Below, one piece after another: positions 41,613 through 50,129 of a stretch of 64,000 nt of DNA. The DNA is taken from NCBI GenBank assembly GCA_024236415.1, contig JACKKN010000003.1:248001-312000 (forward strand), written 5' to 3'. The DNA comes from Hyphomicrobiales bacterium. GTDB lineage: Bacteria > Pseudomonadota > Alphaproteobacteria > Rhodospirillales > JACKKN01. Position 1 is the first letter of the stretch. Each line of letters opens with the position of its first letter. A program made the position numbers and the translations under genes. Below the pieces are notes generated by a model, which saw only the letters and a list, made by a program, of their open reading frames with translations, ran no database searches and was not told the DNA's origin.

Positions 41613-42647
41613 TCAGGCCCGGCCGTAGGCGTGCACGAAGTCCGGCCCCGCGTCGGCCAGCAGGGCGCCGCCGGCGAAGGCGCCGTGATCGGTCCAGGGC
41701 GCCGCCAGGTCGTCGGTCAGGGCGTTGATCTCGCGCATGTAGGCGATGCCCTCGTCGGTCAGGGCCCGTTCCAGGGCCGCCATGTCCGGGAAGTTCTGCG
41801 CCGCCCGCCACCAGATGGCGCGCCCGCACAGGTAGCCGCTGGCCCCGGCGCGGTAGGCGTAGACCAGGATGCGGCGGAACGCCTCCATGTCGGCACCGGC
41901 GCTGAGCATCACCCAGGGCCGGGTGGTGAGGGCGCCCATGCGGTCGAACCAGGCCTGGCAGTCGGCGGCCCCGGGTCCCCTGTCGGGGTCCGGCACCAGG
42001 TCGGCGGCCACCGGGCTTTCCAGCTTGAACAGGTCGACCCCGAACCGCGGGTCGGTGAACCGGCGCAGGGACTCGACGACCAGCCCCGGGCGCGCCGCCG
42101 GGTCGTCCACCGCGTCGGGGCCGGCGGCGCCGGCAAAGGGATAGACCAGCAGCTCGAGCACGAAGCACAGGTCGTGGGCGGCGCAGGCGCGGCCCACCGC
42201 CTCGACGAAGGCTTCCTGGTGGGCGCAGACCGCCGGGTCGGCGTCGGGGCGGTACCAGATCAGCACCTTCACCCCGTCGGCGCCCAGGCGCTTGATCTTC
42301 TCCACGCTCCAGTCGCCGATGGGGCGGGAGCGGCGGCCGCCGGCGTCCTCGTCGAAGGCATGGTCCTCGAGGGTCAGGATCAGGCCCTGGCTGGGCCGCA
42401 CGTCGTCGATGGCGTTGGGGTAGGCCCAGACCGGGTCCAGCAGCATGGCCGAGGACAGGGGGGCCAGGGTCCTGGCCAGGGCCACCTTGAGGGCCACCAC
42501 GTCGGCGTAGTCCACCTGGTCCGTGGCCCGCTTGTCGCGGATCAGCTTGAAGAACGGAGGCCGCTGGTCGACGGCGGTCATCTTGAAGCGGCCGCCCGGG
42601 TCGGCGAGCCGGCGCAGGGACCACAGTTTGCCGGCAGACAGTTGCAT
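41613..42647 (-). CDS. LacD/YihT-type class I aldolase
   Basis: This 344-residue TIM-barrel aldolase belongs to the group with tagatose-1,6-bisphosphate aldolase (LacD) and sulfofructose-1-phosphate aldolase (YihT). Landmarks are AVDQRP, KVLIWYRPDAD, LELLVYPF, VDLFKLESP with Schiff-base Lys208, PWVMLSAGAD and AGASGYLCGRAIW. The cleaved substrate would be a ketose (bis)phosphate giving dihydroxyacetone phosphate plus an aldehyde. The start at 42647 is fixed by a perfect GGAGGTGA site. It is the first gene after the conserved promoter element; the frame extends further upstream but without support. Confidence 0.85.
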   Translation of the reverse strand: MQLSAGKLWSLRRLADPGGRFKMTAVDQRPPFFKLIRDKRATDQVDYADVVALKVALARTLAPLSSAMLLDPVWAYPNAIDDVRPSQGLILTLEDHAFDEDAGGRRSRPIGDWSVEKIKRLGADGVKVLIWYRPDADPAVCAHQEAFVEAVGRACAAHDLCFVLELLVYPFAGAAGPDAVDDPAARPGLVVESLRRFTDPRFGVDLFKLESPVAADLVPDPDRGPGAADCQAWFDRMGALTTRPWVMLSAGADMEAFRRILVYAYRAGASGYLCGRAIWWRAAQNFPDMAALERALTDEGIAYMREINALTDDLAAPWTDHGAFAGGALLADAGPDFVHAYGRA

Positions 42648-42683
42648 GGAATCACCTCCGTCAGGACCCGCCCCCTCGGGGAG

Positions 42684-42739
42684 ATAATGTACGAAACTGA
42701 GCATTTTCAGGCAAGGAAATTTTTCAGTTCTGAACATTT
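42684..42739 (-). promoter_or_regulatory. Promoter with paired DeoR-type operator boxes, aldolase operon
   Basis: Read on the minus strand: TTGCCT (42709-42714), a 17-base spacer and TACATT (42686-42691) form the promoter. Two TGARCATT boxes (plus-strand TGAGCATT at 42698-42705 inside the spacer and TGAACATT at 42731-42738 upstream of the -35) are 33 bp apart, about three helical turns. The same layout recurs at 50 kb. The upstream box overlaps the 3' end of the deoR-like gene. Confidence 0.7.
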
Positions 42740-43587
42740 CTGCGATCGGCGCCGCCCGGCGTCGGGGCCGCGCGGCCGGGCAGGGACGGGCCTCCGGCCC
42801 GGGTGCCGGCGCCGTCTGCGGCCCCGTCGACGGCCACGTGCAGCTCGACCCCGTGGCGGGCCATCAGGTCGGCCACGGCCGGCGGCGGCGGCCGGTCGGT
42901 GAACAGGGCCGTCGCCTCGCTCAGGTTGCCCAGGTGCACCGTGGCGTTGCGCTCGAACTTGGTGTGGTCGGCGGCGACCAGGACCTGGCGCGCGTTGCGC
43001 ATCATGGCCTGGGCCACATGGACCTCGTCGGAGTAGAAGTCCAGCAGGGTGCCGTCGGCCTCGATGGCGCCGACCGAGATGATGGCGTAGTCGGCCCGGA
43101 ATCGGTCCACCTGGTCGCAGGCCGAGGCGCCGTAGATGCCGCCGTTGTGGCGGTGCACCGAGCCGCCGGCCACCACCACGTCGAAGTCGGTCTGGGTGGA
43201 CAGCACGGTGGCCACGTGCAGGTTGTTGGTGATGACCTTGAACCCGTGCCGCTGCAGCAGGCCGCGGGCCACGATCTCCATGGTGGTGCCGATGGCCATG
43301 AACAGGGTCGACCCGTCCGGCAGGTAGGCGTCGATGGCGCGGGCGATGGCCTCGCGCTCGGGCAGTTGGGAGACCCGGCGCTCGGCCAGGTCGGCGTTGG
43401 CGATGCTGGACGGCAGGCCGGCGCCGCCGTGGTGGCGCACCAGCAGCCCGGCGTCGCACAGGGACTTCAGGTCGCGCCGGATGGTCTGGGTGGTCACGCC
43501 GAAGCGCCTAGCCAGGTCGTCGATGACGACGAAACCGCGCAGGCGGACCTGCTCGAAGATGGCGTCGCGGCGGTCCCGTCCCTTCAT
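42724..43587 (-). CDS. DeoR-family transcriptional regulator
   Basis: This 287-residue DeoR regulator has an N-terminal winged helix (RRDAIFEQVRLRGFVVIDDL, then ARRFGVTTQTIRRDLKSLCDAGLLVRHHGG in pieces, about 5-57) and a C-terminal sugar-phosphate sensor domain (IGTTMEIVARGLL, NNLHVATVL, GGSVHRHNGGIYG, DFYSDEVHVAQAM, VAADHTKFE), in the DeoRC order. It lies between the hydrolase gene and the aldolase operon promoter. The sensor would bind a phosphorylated intermediate of the pathway and release the operators at 42.7 and 50.0 kb. E. coli's sulfoglycolysis regulator YihW is also DeoR-type. The ATG at 43587 is chosen; an upstream extension is not conserved in character. Confidence 0.88.
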   Translation of the reverse strand: MKGRDRRDAIFEQVRLRGFVVIDDLARRFGVTTQTIRRDLKSLCDAGLLVRHHGGAGLPSSIANADLAERRVSQLPEREAIARAIDAYLPDGSTLFMAIGTTMEIVARGLLQRHGFKVITNNLHVATVLSTQTDFDVVVAGGSVHRHNGGIYGASACDQVDRFRADYAIISVGAIEADGTLLDFYSDEVHVAQAMMRNARQVLVAADHTKFERNATVHLGNLSEATALFTDRPPPPAVADLMARHGVELHVAVDGAADGAGTRAGGPSLPGRAAPTPGGADRRNVQN

Positions 43588-43746
43588 TGCGGGCCCGTGC
43601 GGCGGATGGCCGTTGCAGTGGGCAATTTTCGTCTCCTTCCCTGACCCCCGCGCCGCCGCCCGGCTCGGGGCGTCGCAGCGCGCGGGCCCGCCAATATGGC
43701 ACAAATGTCCGCGTTGGCCAGCACCCGGGCGCCCGCCGCGCCGGGC

Positions 43747-45279
43747 TCAGTCCGGCGCCACGAAGAACGGCGAGCTCCAGGCCCACTGGTCGTTCTTCTG
43801 GCGCACGCGCACGTAATAGGTCCGCCCGCCGTCGCCGGGATCGGGCTCGTCATAGGCCACGGACCAGGTGTATTCCTCGGGCCGCGGCGCCCGGTGGAAG
43901 CGGTAGGCCGGCGACACGAAGGCCCCGGTGCGGCCCGAGAAGGCGCCGCGCAGCAGGCGCGCCACGGGCACCTCCACCTCCTCGCCGTTGATCACCGCCA
44001 GGACCGCGGCGTCGACGGGCATCTCCACCTCCAGGCAGACGCCCTGGGTCGCCGGGGTGGTGTTGTTGGGATTGCCGAAGGTCACGGTCTCGACCCGCAC
44101 CCGCCGTTCGTCCAGTTGGCGGCAGTTGGAGCGGAAGAAGGAGTTGGCCTGCTCGGACCCGGATTCCAGGGGCGACACCACCTCCTCGCCGCGGAAGCGG
44201 GGCTCGACGGCCAGGATGCGGCCCTGCGAGACGCCGAAGGTCACTTCCCAGTCGAACCGCTTGTTGCGCGGGCCCCAGCCCAGCTCCAGGAACAGCTTGG
44301 TGCGCAGGGTTTCCTGCTCGGGCGCGGCCGGGATCTCGTACTGGGAGAAGCGGCGCACCAGGCGGTTGTCGCGCACCACGTCCACGCAGTCGATGGCGCC
44401 GCCGGCCACCAGGTCGATCTCCAGCCGCCGGGCGCCGGGTGCCGCCACGCGGCTGCCCATGGGCTGGCCGTTCAGGGTCGCGCGCAGGGCCATGCGGTCG
44501 CCGGTCAGGGCGAAGGTGCGCCGTGCGTGGATGGCGTCCCAGATGGCGGCGCGGGTACGGGCCGTGGCCCACACCCCGGTCATGCCGTGGCCATAGCTGC
44601 CGGGGTGGGCGCTGTGGTGGTCGGTGGACCCCAGCACGCCGAACACGTGGCCCAGGTCCAGGCCGTGCTGCATGGTGCTGTCGTGGTCCGACGGGCCCAT
44701 GGTGTGCAGGAACGGGCGCGTGTTCTCGTCGGCCTCGCCGCAGCCGTGCATGGAGAAGATCTCCACCACCGGCGAGAACTCCTCGGTGAAGGCGTCCCAG
44801 TTGATGCCCCGGGTGCCGCGCTTGTAGGCGATGTGGTGGGGAAAGGCGAGCACCCGGGTGCCCTGGGCCGCCAGGCCGCGCAGGCGGTCGCGCAGGGCCG
44901 GCAGGCCGTCGCAGTACAGGATCTCGCCGGCGTCCCCCGGGTAGACGACGGTGTAGTCGCCGTACTCGAAGGAATGCATCTCGAACCCCAGGTAGGTGAC
45001 GAAAGTACCGTCCTGGTGGTGGGCGCGGGTGATCTCCTGCACCCGGTCCCACTGGCCCTGCAGGCGCTCGAAGCCGCGGCGGTGGAAGTCGACCACGTGC
45101 CGGTTGTCGGCCGTCGGCGCCGGCATGTCGGGCCAGAACGCGTGGCCCGTGACCGACACGAAATCCAGCCGCTGGCGGGCGTTCAGCATGGCGTCGTCCA
45201 GGGACCCGTGGCCATAGGAGATGCCGCAGTGGTTGTGCAGGTCCCCGAAATAGGCGGTCAGTCCGTGGTAGGCGTCCAT
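43747..45279 (-). CDS. PHP-type metallohydrolase (CehA/McbA, DUF3604-like)
   Basis: This 510-residue protein has a PHP-type metal site: GDLHNHCGISYGHG (about 12-25), HAFWPD, then AFPHHIAYKRG and a STDHHSAHPG near the middle, all His/Asp-rich as in CehA/McbA and polymerase-PHP enzymes. The C-terminal 200 residues are beta-rich and may form an accessory sandwich. CehA-type enzymes hydrolyse carbamates and related esters. Within a sugar import operon it might release a substituent from the imported molecule. No signal peptide is seen. The preceding gene encodes a small Cna-B-type membrane protein. Confidence 0.78.
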   Translation of the reverse strand: MDAYHGLTAYFGDLHNHCGISYGHGSLDDAMLNARQRLDFVSVTGHAFWPDMPAPTADNRHVVDFHRRGFERLQGQWDRVQEITRAHHQDGTFVTYLGFEMHSFEYGDYTVVYPGDAGEILYCDGLPALRDRLRGLAAQGTRVLAFPHHIAYKRGTRGINWDAFTEEFSPVVEIFSMHGCGEADENTRPFLHTMGPSDHDSTMQHGLDLGHVFGVLGSTDHHSAHPGSYGHGMTGVWATARTRAAIWDAIHARRTFALTGDRMALRATLNGQPMGSRVAAPGARRLEIDLVAGGAIDCVDVVRDNRLVRRFSQYEIPAAPEQETLRTKLFLELGWGPRNKRFDWEVTFGVSQGRILAVEPRFRGEEVVSPLESGSEQANSFFRSNCRQLDERRVRVETVTFGNPNNTTPATQGVCLEVEMPVDAAVLAVINGEEVEVPVARLLRGAFSGRTGAFVSPAYRFHRAPRPEEYTWSVAYDEPDPGDGGRTYYVRVRQKNDQWAWSSPFFVAPD

Positions 45280-45294
45280 GGGGCTCTCCGGCGG

Positions 45295-45675
45295 TCAGTT
45301 CCGGTCCAGCCGCAGGGGCTGGGCCAGGACCCGGTTCTGGTTGCGGAAGTAGAGGCGCACGGGTGTCCGGGCCGAGGCCCCGACCCCGTCCTTCTCGGCC
45401 AGCAGCACCGGCTTGTGCTGGTTGTGGCGGGTGAAGCGGAAGGCGCCCCGGCCGTCGGTGGTGGTGGACTCGATGCGCTCGTAGCCGACCAGGATCTGTT
45501 GCAGCAGGGTCACCTTGGCCCCGGCCACGGGGCGGCCGTCGGGGCCCACCACCCGGCCCGCCAGCAGGCCGTCGTCGTGGGCCGCGACATAGACGTTCCA
45601 CAGGCCGACCGCCACCGCCAGGGCGGCCAGGGACAGGGTGGCGCGGTTGAACAGCAGGGCGCGCAGCAGGTCCAT
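45295..45675 (-). CDS. Small membrane-anchored Cna-B/carboxypeptidase-regulatory-like protein
   Basis: This 126-residue protein has one N-terminal transmembrane segment (ATLSLAALAVAVGLWNVYVA, about 12-31) and a single carboxypeptidase-regulatory-like beta domain (LLAGRVVGPDGRPVAGAKVTLLQ, then TTTDGRGAFRFTRHNQHKPVLLAEKDG, in parts). These domains usually bind carbohydrates or act as stalks. The start lies five bases after the permease gene stop. Its presence inside an ABC sugar operon is unusual; it may tether something at the periplasmic face near the importer. The function is unknown. Confidence 0.7.
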   Translation of the reverse strand: MDLLRALLFNRATLSLAALAVAVGLWNVYVAAHDDGLLAGRVVGPDGRPVAGAKVTLLQQILVGYERIESTTTDGRGAFRFTRHNQHKPVLLAEKDGVGASARTPVRLYFRNQNRVLAQPLRLDRN

Positions 45676-45680
45676 GCCCG

Positions 45681-46493
45681 TCAGCCCTTGGTCGAGCCCG
45701 AGGTCAGGCCCTGGATGAACTGGCGCTGGACCATCAGGAACACGAACACCGTGGGCGCCAGGACCATGACGCAGAAGGCGTACAGCGCGCCGGTGGTGTC
45801 CTCGAAGTAGGACAGGAAATAGGACAGGCCCAGGGGCAGGGTCTGCATGTCCTGGTCGCTGATGATGATCAGCGGCCACAGGAAGTGGTTCCAGGTCCAC
45901 ACGAAGGAGAACACGATGTTGGTGGCGATGGCCGGCTTGGACAGCGGCAGCATGATCTTGTAGACGATCTTCCACTCCGGCACGCCGTCGATGCGCGCCG
46001 CCTCGACCAGGGACTTGGGCACGGCCTCGAAGTTGGCCTTGAACACCAGGATGCAGATGATGTGCGACACCTCGGGCAGGGCCAGGCCCAGGTAGGTGTT
46101 CAGCAGCCCCATCTTGGCGGTGATCAGGTAGGCCGGGATGATGGTCGCCTGGAACGGGATCATCATGCACGACAGCAGCACGAACAGGATCGCCTTCTTG
46201 CCGGCGAAATCGCGGGTCAGGGCGTATCCCGCCATGGCGTTGAACACCAGGTTCAGGACGATGACGATGGTGACGACGACCACGCTGTTCAGGAAGAAGC
46301 GGGCGAAGGGGATGTCGTACCAGACGTCGATGAAATAGAAGGGGTGCGGGTCCTTGGGCACCAGGGACGGCGGATAGGCGAAGATGTTCTCGCCGGCGAC
46401 GCTGGTCTTCAGCACCCAGTAGAAGGGGATCAGCATGAAGAAGCAGATGACCACCAGGGCCAGGTGGATGGACCAGCGCGGCACCCGTTGCAT
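45681..46493 (-). CDS. Sugar ABC transporter permease (MalG/UgpE-type)
   Basis: This 270-residue permease of the carbohydrate CUT1 group has six helices, beginning with VPRWSIHLALVVICFFMLIPFYWVLKTSV. The EAA loop EAARIDGVPEWKIVYKIMLPLSKPAI (in parts) contacts the UgpC/MalK-type ATPase. It lies 14 bases after the MalF-type permease gene. It works with the binding protein at 48.7 kb. Confidence 0.9.
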   Translation of the reverse strand: MQRVPRWSIHLALVVICFFMLIPFYWVLKTSVAGENIFAYPPSLVPKDPHPFYFIDVWYDIPFARFFLNSVVVVTIVIVLNLVFNAMAGYALTRDFAGKKAILFVLLSCMMIPFQATIIPAYLITAKMGLLNTYLGLALPEVSHIICILVFKANFEAVPKSLVEAARIDGVPEWKIVYKIMLPLSKPAIATNIVFSFVWTWNHFLWPLIIISDQDMQTLPLGLSYFLSYFEDTTGALYAFCVMVLAPTVFVFLMVQRQFIQGLTSGSTKG

Positions 46494-46507
46494 GGCCGCC
46501 TCCCCGC

Positions 46508-47407
46508 TCAGTTGGCCCCGTCCACCTTGCCCGCCTCGCCGCCCGAGAAGCGGTTCAGGATCAGGGTGATGGACAGGAACAGGGTGAACATGACCACGGT
46601 CAGGGCGCCGGCGTAGTCGAATTCCGACAGGCCGAAGGCGGTCTTGTAGATGTAGGTGATCAGCAGCTCGGTGGCGTGGGCCGGGCCGCCCTCGGTCATC
46701 ACGTAGACCAGGTCGAAGCTGGTGAACGACGAGATCACGCCGATCACGAAGCACAGGAACAGCGACGGGCGCAGCAGCGGCAGGGTGATGCGGAAGAAGC
46801 TTTTTGTCGGCCCGGCACCGTCGATGGCCGCGGCCTCGTACAGGCTCTGCGGGATGCTCTGCAGCCCGGTCAGCAGGATGATCATGAAGAAGCCCAGGAT
46901 CTGCCACATGCCGACGACGATCACCGACGGCAGGGCCAGGGCCGTGGAGTTGAGAAAGGCGATGGGCGTGTCGATGACGCCGGCACTTTGCAGCACGTAG
47001 TTGATCAGCCCCACCTTCTCGTTATACAGCCACTGCCAGATGATCCCCACCGCCACCGGCATCATGGGATAGGACAGGAACACGATGGTCCGGTACACGT
47101 TGCGCCCGCGGATGCGGGCGTTGACCAGCAGGGCCACGAACAGGGCGACGACGATGGCCAGCGGCATGCTGGCCATGTAGATCAGGGTGTTGACGAAGCT
47201 GGTGCGGAACACGTCGTCGTAGACGAACATCTCCGTATAGTGCTCCAGCCCGGCGAACTCGTAGGACCCGCCGGGGCTCCAGAACGCGAACGACAGGGCC
47301 AGGTTCCACAGCAGCGGCACGATGCGGTAGACGAAGAACACCAGCAGGGCAGGGGTCAGGAAGAAGGCGACCAGCAGCATCTCGCGGGTGCGCTTGCGGA
47401 ACAGCAT
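46508..47407 (-). CDS. Sugar ABC transporter permease (MalF/UgpA-type)
   Basis: This 299-residue CUT1 permease has a first helix MLLVAFFLTPALLVFFVYRIVPLL and an EAA loop LYEAAAIDGAGPTKSFFRITLPLLRPSL (in parts). It pairs with the MalG-type permease. It follows the Gfo/Idh gene by 43 bases in the same operon, downstream of the promoter at 50 kb. Confidence 0.9.
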   Translation of the reverse strand: MLFRKRTREMLLVAFFLTPALLVFFVYRIVPLLWNLALSFAFWSPGGSYEFAGLEHYTEMFVYDDVFRTSFVNTLIYMASMPLAIVVALFVALLVNARIRGRNVYRTIVFLSYPMMPVAVGIIWQWLYNEKVGLINYVLQSAGVIDTPIAFLNSTALALPSVIVVGMWQILGFFMIILLTGLQSIPQSLYEAAAIDGAGPTKSFFRITLPLLRPSLFLCFVIGVISSFTSFDLVYVMTEGGPAHATELLITYIYKTAFGLSEFDYAGALTVVMFTLFLSITLILNRFSGGEAGKVDGAN

Positions 47408-47449
47408 GCGGTGTCTATCCCTTCCCTTCCGGACCCGGCGCCCCGGGCC

Positions 47450-48487
47450 CTAGAACGACAGTTCCACTTCCCGCCCCTCGCGGATGGAGCGCAGGGCCTC
47501 GTTGCTGAGCACCACCCGTTTCCGGGCTTCCTCGCCGGGGGTCGGCGCCTCGCCGCGGGCGAACGCCTTGACCACCCGGTTGATCTGGTTCTGCAACTTG
47601 AAGCCCTCGGAATCGGCGGCGAACTCCACGGTCTCGCACTCGGTGACGCCGCGCTCGAACACCAGGTCCCGGGTGCGCACCTGGAATCCGATGGTCGGGT
47701 TCTCGGCCCGGTCCATGGCGCCGGACCAGAAGGTGCGCGCCGCACCTTCGCGGCCCACCACCTGGACCTGGGTGTGGTGCTGGAACCCGGCCAGGCTCTG
47801 GGAGATTACCGCAAGGGCGCCGCCGGCGAAACGCACTGTGCAGGCGAAGTTGTCGAACAGGCCGAATTCCCGGTCCTTGGAGTTACCCACGGCGAACACC
47901 GACACCGGGTCGCCGTAACCCTCCATGTACCACAGGATCAGGTCCATGAAGTGCACCGGCTCCTCCAGGATCCAGGACCCCACGGTGGCGGCGTTCATGC
48001 GCCAGTTGTGGGACCCGTCGCGGAACTGGTTCCGGAACAGGTTGATGTTGATGTACATGGGGTCGCCCAGGGCGCCCTGGTCCAACAGCTCCTTGATGCG
48101 CACGTACTGCTTCGAGGTGCGGTAGTCGTGGGCGATGCTCAGCACCCGGCCGCTGCGCCTGGCGGCGGCGATCAGGCGGTCGCATTCCGCGGCCGTGGTC
48201 GCCATGGGCTTTTCCATCAGCACGTGCTTGCCGGCCTCCAGCGCCGCCACGCCCAGGTCGGCATGCATGCTGTTGGCGACGACGATGTCCACCGCCTCGA
48301 CGTTGGGGTCGGCGAGCAGCTCGGCGGCGCTGTCATGGACCTTGACGTCCGGATGGTCGCGCCGGGCCTCGGCCCGGTTGGCTTCCGAGCCCGAGGTGAT
48401 GGCCACCAGCTCGCCGCCCGGGGCGTTGCGGTGGGCGCGGGCGTGGAACCGGCCCCAGGCGCCGTATCCGATCAGGCCGAATCTCAT
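47450..48487 (-). CDS. Gfo/Idh/MocA-family NAD(P)-dependent oxidoreductase
   Basis: This 345-residue sugar-type dehydrogenase has the Rossmann motif GLIGYGAWGRFHARAH (4-19), the family's EKPMATTAAECD (the Lys and Pro near 92-96), and a C-terminal domain with EEPVHFMDLILWYMEG containing the His-x3-Asp catalytic region. Members oxidise or reduce cyclic polyols and sugars. In this locus it may oxidise the imported sugar or a sugar phosphate, or reduce an aldehyde product. The start at 48487 is the first ATG after the SBP gene gap. Confidence 0.88.
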   Translation of the reverse strand: MRFGLIGYGAWGRFHARAHRNAPGGELVAITSGSEANRAEARRDHPDVKVHDSAAELLADPNVEAVDIVVANSMHADLGVAALEAGKHVLMEKPMATTAAECDRLIAAARRSGRVLSIAHDYRTSKQYVRIKELLDQGALGDPMYININLFRNQFRDGSHNWRMNAATVGSWILEEPVHFMDLILWYMEGYGDPVSVFAVGNSKDREFGLFDNFACTVRFAGGALAVISQSLAGFQHHTQVQVVGREGAARTFWSGAMDRAENPTIGFQVRTRDLVFERGVTECETVEFAADSEGFKLQNQINRVVKAFARGEAPTPGEEARKRVVLSNEALRSIREGREVELSF

Positions 48488-48654
48488 GGTTGGGTCTCCG
48501 TCTCAGTTGGGCGCCCCCGGCGGGACGCCGCCGGCCCGGGATTGGGCGGGACCGGCGCGGTTCGGTGCACGTGGGGTTAACAGACCGACCGCACCGGTCC
48601 GGGGGCAGGGCCCGCCCCCGGGTCGGCGTTCGTTGCGGGTCGCGCCGCCGCGGC

Positions 48655-49914
48655 TCAGCGGCCGCGGCGCAGGACCCGGTTGACCTTGCGCTCGGCGTCG
48701 TTGAGGGCCTCCTGGGGGTCCTTCTGGCCCAGCAGGGCGCCCTGCAGCTCGGGCCAGATGGCCTCCTTCAGCTTGGCGTCCAGGGGAGTCTTCCAGGTGG
48801 CCGTCAGCTTGTCGAGGCTGGAACCCTGAATGGTCATGATGTCGAAGCCCGTGGGGTCCGACGTCTTCAGGTCGGCCAGCAGCGCCACGTCGGCCTCCCT
48901 GTTGCCGGTGGTGCGGATGATCCGCTTGGACGTGCCCATGGCCCACTTGGCGTTGGTGATCTGCTTGACGAATTCATAGGCCAGGTCCGGGTGCTTGGTC
49001 TTGGACGAGATCATGAACCCGTGGGAGTTCAGGATGCCCCAGCCGCCCGGGAACTCGGCGGCGCCGACCGTGTCCTTGTTGATCCAGTCGCCCATGCGGC
49101 GGAAGTTGTAGTAGGCGCCGCCGTGAGCCTGGTACATGCCCACGGTGCCCGAGGCGAAGGCGCCGTTGGGTTCGCGCCAGCGGCCGGTCCAGGCGATCTT
49201 GTTGATGGCGCCGTCGGCGGTGGCCTTGGCCAGCCGCTTCAGCACGGCCAGCATCTCGGGCGTGTTGAAGGCGGCCTTGGACATGTCGGCGTTGAACATC
49301 TCGATGCCGTTGGCCCGGAACAGGGTCCAGAACATCCAGTCGAAGTTCAGGGTCAGGAAGCCGGTGGCCTCCTGGCTGGTGGCGGCGATCTTGGCGGCGT
49401 AGTCGATCAGGTCGTCGAAGGTCTTGGGCGGGCCCGACAGGCCGGCCTTCTTGAACAGGTTCTTGTTGTAGTACAGCAGGGTCTTGTTGACGTAGTAGGG
49501 CAGGCCGTAGATGCGGCCGTCCAGCTTCCAGTAGTCAAGCATCTGCGGGTTGTAGCGGGCCAGGACGTCGGGCTCCTTGGCCAGGTACGGGGTCAGGTCG
49601 AGAATCGCCTTGCTGTCGGCATACTGGGCCCACAGGGTGCCCTGGACGTCGATGATGTCGGGCGGCGTGCCGGCGGCCAGCTGGGTCTGGTAGAAGGCTG
49701 CCCACTGGGATCCCTTCTTGTCCAGCCACTCGAACTTGACGTCGGGGTGGGCGGCCTCGAACTCGGCGATCCAGGAGCGGAACATGGGTTCGTTCTGGGG
49801 CGCGCTCCAGGTCAGCAGCGTCAACGTCTTCTCGGCAGCCGCCGCGCCCGTCGCGGTCGCCAGGGCAAGGACCAGGCCCATGGCCATCCTTGCGAGAGAA
49901 CCTCGTACCGTCAT
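48655..49914 (-). CDS. Sugar-type ABC substrate-binding protein (SBP family 1)
   Basis: This 419-residue periplasmic binding protein has a Sec signal (RGSLARMAMGLVLALATATGAAAAEK, mature from about residue 28). SBP-1 features include EKTLTLLTWSAPQNE, the hinge-adjacent GLPYYVNKTLLYYNKNLF and the C-terminal helix with AYEFVKQITN. Trp-rich patches (FDWMFWTLFRANGIEMF) resemble sugar-stacking surfaces. The start at 49914 has a GGAGG site. It is the first gene downstream of the conserved operator at 50 kb. Confidence 0.9.
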   Translation of the reverse strand: MTVRGSLARMAMGLVLALATATGAAAAEKTLTLLTWSAPQNEPMFRSWIAEFEAAHPDVKFEWLDKKGSQWAAFYQTQLAAGTPPDIIDVQGTLWAQYADSKAILDLTPYLAKEPDVLARYNPQMLDYWKLDGRIYGLPYYVNKTLLYYNKNLFKKAGLSGPPKTFDDLIDYAAKIAATSQEATGFLTLNFDWMFWTLFRANGIEMFNADMSKAAFNTPEMLAVLKRLAKATADGAINKIAWTGRWREPNGAFASGTVGMYQAHGGAYYNFRRMGDWINKDTVGAAEFPGGWGILNSHGFMISSKTKHPDLAYEFVKQITNAKWAMGTSKRIIRTTGNREADVALLADLKTSDPTGFDIMTIQGSSLDKLTATWKTPLDAKLKEAIWPELQGALLGQKDPQEALNDAERKVNRVLRRGR

Positions 49915-50019
49915 GACAAACCCTCCTGTCTGAATGTGGTCGACCGACCGTTCCCGCCTTGTCGTTCCCGGGCCCCGGACCGCGCCGCGGTGGTGCGGGA
50001 CGGACCGTCCGGGACCCCG

Positions 50020-50076
50020 AAATAATGTACGAAAGTGAGCATTACTTGGCAAGAAAATATTCAGATGTGAACATTT
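50020..50076 (-). promoter_or_regulatory. Promoter with paired DeoR-type operator boxes, binding-protein operon
   Basis: This is a copy of the element before the aldolase operon. The minus-strand promoter is TTGCCA-N17-TACATT, with boxes TGAGCATT (50036-50043) in the spacer and TGAACATT (50068-50075) upstream, 32 bp apart. Position-by-position agreement with the 42.7 kb copy extends across about 55 bp, including ATAATGTACGAAA at the -10 end. Confidence 0.7.
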
Positions 50077-50129
50077 TTTGGCCCGAATAGGTCCTCACGC
50101 GCCCTTGGAACGGGATTCCTGGAAAAAGC

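Noticed and set aside
48488..48654. Independent gene between the Gfo/Idh and binding-protein genes
   Set aside because: No frame with a ribosome site; short GC-rich spacer only.
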